Part shown: piece by piece, positions 7,338-13,971 of the stretch
Layout: each line of letters opens with the position of its first letter
How positions within the stretch are numbered: the first letter of the stretch is position 1
Assembly (NCBI RefSeq): GCF_002285795.1
Contig: NZ_CP022961.1
Coordinates: 6,080,001 to 6,144,000, forward strand
Source of the DNA: Plantactinospora sp. KBS50
GTDB lineage: Bacteria > Actinomycetota > Actinomycetes > Mycobacteriales > Micromonosporaceae
DNA: 64,000 nt
Direction: 5' to 3'
Notes under the pieces: generated by a model
What the model saw: only the letters and a program-made list of their open reading frames with translations
The model's database searches: none
Told to the model about the DNA's origin: nothing
Position numbers and translations under genes: made by a program

Positions 7338-8198
7338 ATGTCCGGTAGCCAGGTCGTCGCGGTGCTGGGCCGGGGACTCGTGCCGGCCGGCGAGCCGGTC
7401 GTGCGCGCCGACGACCGGGGACTGCTCGGCGACGGGCTGTTCGAGACCCTGCACGTCCGGGACGGTCAGCCGTGGCTGGTGGCCGAACACCTGGCCCGGC
7501 TCGCCACCGGAGCCGCCGCCATGGACCTGCCGCTGCCGCCGGTCGCGGAACTGGTCGAGCTGCTGGCCACGGCCTGCGCCCGGTGGCCGGCCGGGATCGA
7601 GGGCACGGCCCGGCTGACCTGCACCCGCGGCCCCGCCGACGGGACACCCGCGGTGGCCGTGGTGATCACCACGGTGCCACCGGCCGCGATCCGCGCCCGC
7701 CGGGACGGCGTCACGGTCCGCACCCTGCCGCTCGGCGTCACCGCCACCGCCCGCCGCGACCTGCCCTGGCTGCTGGCCGGGCAGAAGACCCTCGCCGCGG
7801 CGGTGAACGCCGCCAGCCGGCGGTGGGCCGCCGCCAACGGCGTGGACGACGCGCTCTGGGTCTCCACCGACGGGTACGCCCTGGAGGCACCCAGCGCCAA
7901 CGTGGTCTGGCTGGACGGCGACACCCTGTGCACCGTGCCGGCCGGCCCCACCGGGGTGCTGCCCGGTGTGACGGCCGCCTGGTTGCTGGCGCACGCCGGC
8001 GAACTGGGCTGGGCGGCCGACGAACGGATGACCAGCCCCGGCGACCTGCGGGCGGCGACCGGCGGGGCGTGGCTCACCTCGTCCGGCCGCGGCCTGGCCG
8101 AGATCCGCCGGCTGGACGGCATCCCGCTGCCGCCGTCGAAACACACCGACCGGATCCGTACGCTGCTCGGCTTCCCCGCACCGGCGCCCGCCGCCTGA
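7338..8198 (+). CDS. pabC: Aminodeoxychorismate lyase / class IV aminotransferase
   Basis: A 286-residue fold-type IV PLP enzyme. Landmarks are RADDRGLLGDGLFETLHV near the N-terminus, the PLP lysine Lys150 in AGQKTLAAAVNA, EAPSANVVWL and the phosphate-binding GPTGVLPGVT loop. Context supports the 4-amino-4-deoxychorismate lyase assignment (p-aminobenzoate synthesis for folate): the neighbour ygfZ binds folate, and the same pair occurs as Rv0811c/Rv0812. D-amino acid or branched-chain aminotransferases share the fold, so the substrate is inferred. Confidence 0.87.
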   Translation: MSGSQVVAVLGRGLVPAGEPVVRADDRGLLGDGLFETLHVRDGQPWLVAEHLARLATGAAAMDLPLPPVAELVELLATACARWPAGIEGTARLTCTRGPADGTPAVAVVITTVPPAAIRARRDGVTVRTLPLGVTATARRDLPWLLAGQKTLAAAVNAASRRWAAANGVDDALWVSTDGYALEAPSANVVWLDGDTLCTVPAGPTGVLPGVTAAWLLAHAGELGWAADERMTSPGDLRAATGGAWLTSSGRGLAEIRRLDGIPLPPSKHTDRIRTLLGFPAPAPAA

Positions 8199-8215
8199 CG
8201 GCCCCGCGCCGGCAC

Positions 8216-8241
8216 CCGGGCGCCGGGATCCTGGCGCCCGG
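8216..8241. terminator. Bidirectional hairpin between pabC and the nitrobindin gene
   Basis: Nine-base arms CCGGGCGCC (8216-8224) and GGCGCCCGG (8233-8241) with an 8-base loop lie in the 55 bases between two converging genes. No U-run on either side. Confidence 0.65.
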
Positions 8242-8253
8242 TACCGGGACCGG

Positions 8254-8859
8254 TCAGCCGCCCACCCGCAGCAGCCGGGCGGACAGGTGCGGCGAGAGGC
8301 CGTGCCCGACCGCCGCCATCTCCTGCGCGTAGAGCAGGGCGCCCTCGACGATCCCGAACAGCCGCTGTCCCGCGGTGACCTCCTTGGCCGTGGCCGTCCG
8401 CAACACCGCGTCGGTGGCCATCTCGATCCGCGTACCGCTGACCCGGCCCAGATACAGCTCCATGATCCCGGTCGGGTTGCTGAGCAGCACCTCCAGGTCG
8501 TCGGTGGCGCGCTCGCCGTCCATCACCGGCCGCCACCAGCCGACCTCCCGACCCAACGGCCGGACCGGCTTGCTCTGCTCGTCCAACAGCCAGGCGCGGG
8601 ACCGGTAGTGCAGGAACGGCCGCCCGTCGTGAGCGATCTCGATCTCCTGCGCGTAGTCGAAATCCTCAATGGTGGGATAGCCGCCCCGGCCGCGACCCCG
8701 CCAGCGGCCGATGTACGGCAGCAGACCCAGCAGCGCCGGATGCAGGTCCGGACCCACCCGCAGGTTGTACGTCTCCTCGAACGGGTACGGCTCGACCGGC
8801 GGGGCGTTCAACCACGGAGGCTGCATCGGGTTGTCATCCGACGGGGTGCTCGCGCTCAC
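8254..8859 (-). CDS. Nitrobindin-like haem-binding beta-barrel protein
   Basis: A 201-residue protein of the FABP-like nitrobindin family. These are cytoplasmic beta-barrels that bind ferric haem and isomerise peroxynitrite. The barrel opening GRWRGRGRGGYPTIEDFDYA and the C-terminal haem-ligand segment MAAVGHGLSPHLSARL are intact. The start is a GTG at 8859 that overlaps the stop of a 37-codon membrane-peptide gene as GTGA. The M. tuberculosis equivalent is Rv0813c in the same neighbourhood. The first 25 residues are a poorly conserved, Pro-rich lead-in. Confidence 0.9.
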   Translation of the reverse strand: MSASTPSDDNPMQPPWLNAPPVEPYPFEETYNLRVGPDLHPALLGLLPYIGRWRGRGRGGYPTIEDFDYAQEIEIAHDGRPFLHYRSRAWLLDEQSKPVRPLGREVGWWRPVMDGERATDDLEVLLSNPTGIMELYLGRVSGTRIEMATDAVLRTATAKEVTAGQRLFGIVEGALLYAQEMAAVGHGLSPHLSARLLRVGG

Positions 8860-8969
8860 CAGCGTCCTCTCGATATCTTCACAGCCAGATAGACCAGGCC
8901 GCCCGCGAGCGCGCCAAACCCGGCGACCAGCAGGCTGACGAACCCGATCTCGGTAACCATCGCGCCCAT
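8856..8969 (-). CDS. 37-residue single-span membrane peptide
   Basis: This small gene is translationally coupled to the nitrobindin gene. It starts at ATG 8969 (a second in-frame ATG is at 8960) and reads MGAMVTEIGFVSLLVAGFGA, continues with ALAGGLVYLAVKI and ends in a basic tail SRGRW. Its TGA overlaps the GTG of the nitrobindin gene. One transmembrane helix fills most of the peptide. The only upstream space is 14 bases to the divergent DsrE gene, so its promoter must overlap the DsrE promoter. The function is not known; a membrane anchor or small regulator is conceivable. Confidence 0.65.
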   Translation of the reverse strand: MGAMVTEIGFVSLLVAGFGALAGGLVYLAVKISRGRW

Positions 8970-8983
8970 CCTATGCTGGCCAG

Positions 8984-9346
8984 ATGGCACGTACCCTGAT
9001 CGTCAAGGCCACCGCCGGTGCCGACGCGCCCGAACGCTGCGCGCAGGCGTTCACCGTCGCGGCCACGGCCGTCGCGGCCGGCGCCGAGGTGTCGCTCTGG
9101 TTGACCGGCGAATCGACCTGGTTCGCCGTCCCGGGCCGGGCGGAGGAGTTCGAGCTGCCGCATTCCGCGCCGCTGGCCGAGCTGTTGCACGTGCTGCTCA
9201 GCAGCGGACAGGTCACGGCGTGCACCCAGTGCGCGGCCCGACGCGGCATCACCGAGGCCGACGTGCTGCCCGGGGTACGGATCGCCGGGGCGGCCGCCTT
9301 CGTGGAGGAGGCGCTGGCCGACGGCGCGCAGGCGCTGGTCTACTGA
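8984..9346 (+). CDS. DsrE-family sulfur-relay-like protein
   Basis: A 120-residue protein with the DsrE/TusD fold. It begins with the typical beta strand and loop LIVKATAGADAPERCAQAF. It contains a pair of cysteines in ACTQCAARRGI, at the position where DsrE-type proteins carry persulfide-bearing cysteines. Most stand-alone actinobacterial copies have no assigned partner. No Dsr or Tus genes are near, although the sulfurtransferase operon lies 10 kb away. It is divergent from the nitrobindin operon. Confidence 0.82.
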   Translation: MARTLIVKATAGADAPERCAQAFTVAATAVAAGAEVSLWLTGESTWFAVPGRAEEFELPHSAPLAELLHVLLSSGQVTACTQCAARRGITEADVLPGVRIAGAAAFVEEALADGAQALVY

Positions 9347-9431
9347 CCGCCCGCCCGCGCGGCACGGACCCACGTCAACCAGGGCGCGATTCGGAGCCGG
9401 GCGCGGCTTTGCGTCCCGCTCGCACCCCGCG

Positions 9432-10307
9432 TCAACAGCCGTGCGAGACGGCGACCCGGGTCTCGCCGTCGACGGTCTCGACCAGCACGCCGAGCGGACC
9501 GGCGCGATAGCCGTACGACTGTGGGGTGTCCACCAGCACGGGGCCGGCGCCGGCCAGCGACCGCAACCCCGCCGCCAGGCCGCCGGTCGGGGTGCCGGGA
9601 CCGGCGGTCCGGGCCGTGTACGCGGCCCCACCCGCCGGGCAGGTCGCGCTGGACCAGTCCGGGTCGGCCGGTGCGGCCAGGCCGAGCGCGTCGAAGACCC
9701 GGTCCAGTTCGCCCCGCGCCGACGACCGGGCCGCCGCGACCGGTGCCGGTCCGAGATCGACCGCGGACGCGTCCGGCCGGCAGCCGGTGGCCACGGTCAG
9801 CTCGATCCGCCCCGGCGCGGTGACCCCGCCGGTGATCGCCACGAACTCCCCCGCGTCGGCCCGCAGCCGCGGCCCGGGTCCGGCCGGCAGCGGGCGCGTG
9901 CCGGCCCGGTAGGCGGCCGGCAGGCCGTCGGAGATCCGGTCCAACAGCTCCGCGGCATCCTCCGCGCCGGCCCGGAATGTCACGGTACGCGCCAGACTGG
10001 CGCCGTCCCGCGCCACGCTGAGCCGGCAGCCGCGGTCCAGCCGGGGCGTACCGAGTTCCACCAGCGGGTCCGGGCCGGCCGCCGCGACCAGCGCACCGAG
10101 CGCCCGGTCCGCCACCGTCGCCGCGGCGCCCAGGTCCCGCTGCTCGCGTACGGTCGGGGCGTCCCGGCGTACCGAGACGCAGGCCAGGACGACCAGCAGC
10201 AGCGCCCAGCCGAGCACGACGGTCGGCATGATCCAGCGGCGGGGACGGGCGCGCGGCGGGGTCGCCGACGGTCCCGGCTGCGCCTCCGGCGGTGCGTCAG
10301 TGCTCAC
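9432..10307 (-). CDS. Membrane-anchored protein of unknown function
   Basis: A 291-residue protein with a short Pro-rich cytoplasmic head, one transmembrane helix near residues 27-48 (IMPTVVLGWALLLVVLACVS) and an extracytoplasmic domain of about 240 residues. Four cysteines (in RGCRLSV, TGCRPDA, ATCPAGG and the C-terminal SHGC) suggest two disulfides outside the membrane. I do not recognise the family. The start is GTG 10307, since residues further upstream in the open frame are not protein-like. It is the last gene of the minus-strand run that starts near 12.9 kb, 43 bases after the EspC/WXG-like gene, which suggests a role linked to that protein. Confidence 0.72.
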   Translation of the reverse strand: MSTDAPPEAQPGPSATPPRARPRRWIMPTVVLGWALLLVVLACVSVRRDAPTVREQRDLGAAATVADRALGALVAAAGPDPLVELGTPRLDRGCRLSVARDGASLARTVTFRAGAEDAAELLDRISDGLPAAYRAGTRPLPAGPGPRLRADAGEFVAITGGVTAPGRIELTVATGCRPDASAVDLGPAPVAAARSSARGELDRVFDALGLAAPADPDWSSATCPAGGAAYTARTAGPGTPTGGLAAGLRSLAGAGPVLVDTPQSYGYRAGPLGVLVETVDGETRVAVSHGC

Positions 10308-10350
10308 GCCGTCAATCGTGGCATGCGCGGTCCGCGCCGGGTGCCACCGG

Positions 10351-11673
10351 TCACGCCGCCGGCAGATCTGCCCGCGGACCCCAGCCGCGGCGGTCCGCCC
10401 AGGCGTCGACACCGACGGTGATGTCGGGAAACGGCGTGCTGTCGTGGCCGCGGGTACCGAGGTCCGGACGCTCCTTGCGCTCCTGCTCGTCGATCCTGAT
10501 GAGGTCGGAGATGGCCTCGACGTGCAGCCGCTCGGCGTCCAGCAGGTAGTAGACGAAGGTGTGCACCGTGTCCAGCAGCGCCTTCTCCGGATTGCTGCAG
10601 GAGGCGAAGAGGCCGTTGACGGCGTCGATGTACGTCTTGAGCGCGTTGATGAGCGTGTCGATGTGCTGGTACCCCAGGCTGGCGTACGCGTTCCGGAGTC
10701 CCTCCAGCATGGTGGCGGCCTTCTTGCCCTCGTCGGCCAGCCAGCGCGCCTGGGCTTCGATCTGGGACAGATAGGTGGACACCCTGCCGGCGTACTCGTC
10801 GAGGGCCTGGGCGGCGGCGCCTTCCCAGTAGTGGTTCAGGCTCGCCAGGTCGCCACCCATCCTGGCGTTCAGCTCCGCGTAGGTGTTGGCTGCCGAGTGC
10901 ACGAGATCGGCGCGGTTGTGGATGATCCCGGGCGCGGACCTCCAGGCGTGGATCATGAGGTCGGTCAACGGGAGGCGTTCGCCGGTGCCCAACTCGATCA
11001 GGACGGCTTCGAGTTGGAGCAGCATGTCGCGGTATTCATGGATGAAGGTGTCGAGCTGATCGCCCGCCCCGTTCTCGTAGTAGGTGGTGTGGCCGCCGCT
11101 GAACCACAGGTCGTTTCCGTCGGTACTGCCGATGGTGATCGGTTCCTCGACCTCCCGGATGCGGGGAAGGGTTTCGGAACGGATGGCGAGAAGGCGGTCG
11201 TTGTCGGGTGGGATCCTCACCACGGGTTGGTCGTCCGGTAGGCGCCGCTCCGGCGGCCCGGCCAGGACCCCGACGCCGCCGGGACGGGCTCGGACGGTGG
11301 TGCCGTAACCGTCGCCGAGCGGCAGGTAGGGCGACAGGTCCCGGTTGACCAACGCGAAGGTGGTGGCGACGGCCAGGTCGGTGCCTTCGTAGTCCGCAGC
11401 GACCTGGATGATCCCGTCCGCCATGCGGCTTGTTTCGTCGCCGACGGATTTCGCCTCAGCCAGCCGGCCGGCCAGCGCCGTGCCCCAGTCGCGGTTGAGC
11501 TTCCCGGAAATCCCGTCGAGCGTTCCCCAGGCCGCGGAGGGGATCGAGCCCACATCACCGAGATACCGGCGGACGGCGCTGTACACCACGGCGTCCCGGT
11601 ATCGCCCGACGCCGAAGGCAAGCAGGGCTCGGGACTCGACCCGCAGGGCGCTGGTGTCGGTTGTCACGGTCAT
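10351..11673 (-). CDS. EspC/WXG100-like putative type VII secretion substrate
   Basis: A 440-residue protein that appears to join two helical modules. Residues 1-105 resemble EspC-type ESX targets: helices ending in MADGIIQVAADYEGTDLAVA. After a spacer, residues 230-340 hold a WXG100-like hairpin with the turn NHYWEGAAAQALDEYAGRVS followed by long helices, and a YYLLD sequence (YxxxD type) later on. The start ATG 11673 overlaps the upstream YbaB-like stop as ATGA. The open frame continues upstream but is a shadow there. No EccC or EccD core gene is within the window, so export would rely on machinery elsewhere. The assignment rests on motif pattern, not on a search. Confidence 0.65.
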   Translation of the reverse strand: MTVTTDTSALRVESRALLAFGVGRYRDAVVYSAVRRYLGDVGSIPSAAWGTLDGISGKLNRDWGTALAGRLAEAKSVGDETSRMADGIIQVAADYEGTDLAVATTFALVNRDLSPYLPLGDGYGTTVRARPGGVGVLAGPPERRLPDDQPVVRIPPDNDRLLAIRSETLPRIREVEEPITIGSTDGNDLWFSGGHTTYYENGAGDQLDTFIHEYRDMLLQLEAVLIELGTGERLPLTDLMIHAWRSAPGIIHNRADLVHSAANTYAELNARMGGDLASLNHYWEGAAAQALDEYAGRVSTYLSQIEAQARWLADEGKKAATMLEGLRNAYASLGYQHIDTLINALKTYIDAVNGLFASCSNPEKALLDTVHTFVYYLLDAERLHVEAISDLIRIDEQERKERPDLGTRGHDSTPFPDITVGVDAWADRRGWGPRADLPAA

Positions 11674-12011
11674 CGCCCGCGCCACGGATCGACGGACCCG
11701 TGCGCCGACTCGACCGGCCCGGGCGGCGGTCCTGGGTCGGTCGGCGGCAACGGCTCGACTCCGACCGGTGAGCCGAAGTAGTCGATGCGCAACTGCCGGT
11801 ACCGCCGCCGATGATCGGCGACGACCGCGAGGAGCGCGGTGCGGATTTCGGCCGCCACCTCCGCCGGGCCGAGTTGGCGCAGCATGCCGGTGCGGACGTT
11901 GACGGCGAGTTCGCCGTCCCGGCCCCGGCTGACCTGCACCCACCCGCTGTCCGAGGTACCCACGGCGGTGATCCGGGCCGCGTCCGCGAGGTAGCGGTCA
12001 AGTTTTCCCAC
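11670..12011 (-). CDS. YbaB/EbfC-like protein (first copy)
   Basis: A 113-residue protein with the YbaB-type core: a beta hairpin GWVQVSRGRDGELAVNVRTG, then the helix QLGPAEVAAEIRTALLAVVA. It ends in a Pro-rich, acidic-to-basic tail. Such divergent YbaB-like proteins are common beside ESX-type substrates in actinobacteria, where they may act as chaperones or DNA-binding partners. GTG 12011 is the start, with AGGAG 9 bases upstream. The TGA overlaps the start of the EspC/WXG-like gene. Confidence 0.65.
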   Translation of the reverse strand: MGKLDRYLADAARITAVGTSDSGWVQVSRGRDGELAVNVRTGMLRQLGPAEVAAEIRTALLAVVADHRRRYRQLRIDYFGSPVGVEPLPPTDPGPPPGPVESAHGSVDPWRGR

Positions 12012-12021
12012 GGTGATGCTC

Positions 12022-12588
12022 CTAGTCGCTGGCTCGGAGGGTCATCGCGCGATCGATGATGCTTCGGGCGCTGGTGGTGGCATAGGCGGCGACCGACTCC
12101 TGGGACATGGTGGCGCTGCCGATCTCGGTGAGCGTGTGCGCATAGCGGCCGTCCGAGGCGACGAACATCCCGACGAAGGCCTTGCCGTTGAGCCTTTGCA
12201 GACAGGAGCGCGCGACGTCGTAATGAGCCCCGTCCGACTGGGTCACGGCCGTGCCGTAACACGGGCCGTCCGTCGCCTTCTTCCGCAGAACGGCTCCGTC
12301 GCGGTCCGCACTGATATCTACCACGATCGTTCCCTGATATTCCTGGTCAGCGGAACGGAAGTCAAATTCACAGCCCACGACGGATTTGCTCACCGCGCGA
12401 TTCGGCTCGGCCCGGTCGAGGGTCCACGATCCCGCGACGGCGCGCGGCAGAGCCTCCGCGAGATCGGCACAGGACGGCACCCGCCGGTCGGTGCGCAGCG
12501 GCCCCCGGCACGCGGCGACGAGCACGCCGGGACCCAGGATGGCGACCACGGCCACGAACGTCAGGGGTCGGGCCGGCCGCCACGTCAC
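12022..12588 (-). CDS. DUF3558-like lipoprotein
   Basis: A 188-residue probable lipoprotein. It has a basic N-terminus, a hydrophobic stretch (LTFVAVVAILGPGVLV) and the lipobox VLVAAC at residues 22-27. The mature part has conserved cysteines in SCADL, VGCEF, GPCYG and SCLQ, the layout of the DUF3558/DUF3558-like cell-envelope lipoproteins. The function is unknown. Its ATG overlaps the stop of the second YbaB-like gene (ATGA), and the first YbaB-like gene follows after 10 bases. Confidence 0.72.
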   Translation of the reverse strand: MTWRPARPLTFVAVVAILGPGVLVAACRGPLRTDRRVPSCADLAEALPRAVAGSWTLDRAEPNRAVSKSVVGCEFDFRSADQEYQGTIVVDISADRDGAVLRKKATDGPCYGTAVTQSDGAHYDVARSCLQRLNGKAFVGMFVASDGRYAHTLTEIGSATMSQESVAAYATTSARSIIDRAMTLRASD

Positions 12589-12848
12589 CGCCCGGCCTCC
12601 CGCTGGACCGCCGGCGGCCCGGGCGCCGCGGACGAGCGTTGCAGACGGGCCAACGTGAGCCTGGCCGCCGCCCGCACCTGCCGGGCCAGTGACTCGTCAT
12701 TGTGTCGATGCAGTCCCTGCACGTGAACCGCGATCTGCCCACCGAGGGAAGCGATGATGCGCACAGATCCGTCCGGCGAGTGGACATCCGCGTCGGGAAT
12801 ACCGCCCGAGGGCTCCGACCCTGCCCGCGCCGTCGGCCGGCCGGTCAT
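12585..12848 (-). CDS. YbaB/EbfC-like short protein (second copy)
   Basis: An 87-residue protein whose centre SPDGSVRIIASLGGQIAVHV and following helix SLARQVRAAARLTLARLQ match the hairpin-helix core of YbaB-like proteins, with a disordered head and tail. It is shorter than classical YbaB (about 105 residues) because the first long helix is missing. Start and stop overlap those of its neighbours, which supports a real gene in a coupled operon. Two YbaB-like genes in one operon suggest a heterodimer, which is an inference. Confidence 0.6.
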   Translation of the reverse strand: MTGRPTARAGSEPSGGIPDADVHSPDGSVRIIASLGGQIAVHVQGLHRHNDESLARQVRAAARLTLARLQRSSAAPGPPAVQREAGR

Positions 12849-12907
12849 CGGACGAACAATTCGTCGGCGCGTCCAACCAGCCGCACCAAGCCGTGGAAAT
12901 GCCCCAT
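12845..12907 (-). CDS. Possible 20-residue leader or remnant peptide
   Basis: An ATG at 12907 with GGGAG about 9 bases upstream opens a 20-codon frame (MGHFHGLVRLVGRADELFVR). Its TGA overlaps the ATG of the second YbaB-like gene in the same manner as the other junctions of this operon. It could be a translated leader coupling ribosomes into the operon, or the end of a decayed gene. Too short for homology. Confidence 0.4.
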   Translation of the reverse strand: MGHFHGLVRLVGRADELFVR

Positions 12908-12931
12908 GAATGCGTCTCCCACCGCAGTCCC

Positions 12932-12945
12932 TTAGTGGGCACTAA
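12932..12945. promoter_or_regulatory. Small palindrome in the operon promoter region
   Basis: TTAGTG (12932-12937) and CACTAA (12940-12945) form an inverted repeat 25 bases upstream of the first start codon of the minus-strand operon. It sits in the only AT-rich stretch of the locus (12930-12980, with ATCTAGATAC and TTGATAG on the minus strand). It is a candidate operator; no clear -35/-10 pair could be fixed. Confidence 0.4.
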
Positions 12946-13069
12946 CCCTATCAATTGCCGTATCTAGATCACTACCCAAGGTCACGAGCGCGACATCGTG
13001 GCGAGCGAAGTGCTCGGCGAGCGCCCACGCCAGAGGCCGACCGCCGATTTACCGATAGTCGCTGGTCGA

Positions 13070-13717
13070 TCAGTCGTTGATCGTGATCCGGTAACCGACG
13101 CCCCGTACCGTCTGCACCCGCGGGCCGCCCTCCACCGCGCGCAGCCGGCGCCGCAACCGCTTCACGGCGGAGTGCAGGATCGCGGTGTCACCCAGGTAGG
13201 CGCCGCCCCAGACCGAACTGAAGAGTCGCTCGTACGTCCACACCTGCACGGGCGGGCTGGCCAGCCGGGCCAGTAGCTGGCGTTCCAGCCTGCTGAGCGC
13301 CAGCGGCCGGCCCCGCCAGCTCACCAGGTGCCCGTCCGGGTCCACGGCGAGCGGGCCGAGGACCACCGGTACGCCGGGCCGGGCCGGGGCCGTATCGGGC
13401 GGCCATGGCGACGCCCGGTCCGTACCGTCGGGTCCGGCCACCGGCGCGGCGGGAGGGTCGGGCGCGGCCGGTGCGGGCGGCGCCGGTGCCGGTGCCGGTG
13501 CCGGTGCCGGCGGTACCGCCGGGGGCAGCGCCAGCGGTTCCGGCGCGGGCGGGTCGGGTGCGGCGGTGTCGTCGGAGGGAAAGAGCATCGCCCGCAGCTC
13601 GGCCAGGTCCGAGCAGAGGACCAGCGGTCCCAGGTCGCCGAGCCGGCGCATCAGGCGCTCGCGGACGTCCCGATCCGGGGAGACGCAGACCACCAACGCC
13701 AGTTGCCCGTCCGACAC
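13070..13717 (-). CDS. Orphan OmpR-type winged-helix regulator with Pro/Ala linker
   Basis: A 215-residue regulator. Residues 1-48 look like the start of a receiver-type fold (QLALVVCVSPDRDVRERLMR) but are too short for a full receiver. Residues 50-110 are a Pro/Ala linker encoded partly by a GGTGCC microsatellite. Residues 115-215 form an OmpR-type DNA-binding domain (LSRLERQLLARLASPP, VWTYERLFSSVWG, LHSAVKRLRRRLRAVEG, VQTVRGVGYRI). GTG 13717 has a GGAGG ribosome site. No sensor kinase is adjacent. It lies between the type-VII-like operon and the divergent secreted subtilase and could control either; SARP-like regulators share the domain but not this layout. Confidence 0.82.
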   Translation of the reverse strand: MSDGQLALVVCVSPDRDVRERLMRRLGDLGPLVLCSDLAELRAMLFPSDDTAAPDPPAPEPLALPPAVPPAPAPAPAPAPPAPAAPDPPAAPVAGPDGTDRASPWPPDTAPARPGVPVVLGPLAVDPDGHLVSWRGRPLALSRLERQLLARLASPPVQVWTYERLFSSVWGGAYLGDTAILHSAVKRLRRRLRAVEGGPRVQTVRGVGYRITIND

Positions 13718-13971
13718 GGAACCTCCCGCGGCTGTTCGTGCCTCCCAGCCAACGCGGTCCGCCTACGCCAGTCAACAGCGACAAGGGCCGATCTCTGTCC
13801 GGATTCGGGCAACGGCCGGGCGGATCGCTCCAATTTCGACCGGATACTGGCCGTGCCAGTCCATTGATCACGATGGCTGCCGCTGTCGAGCATGGCAGCA
13901 GAGGCGCTGCGGGGATCTCGGACCGTGCTGGCCAGCCCGGACGACCGGCGCCGTCGAAGTGGGGAGGAACG

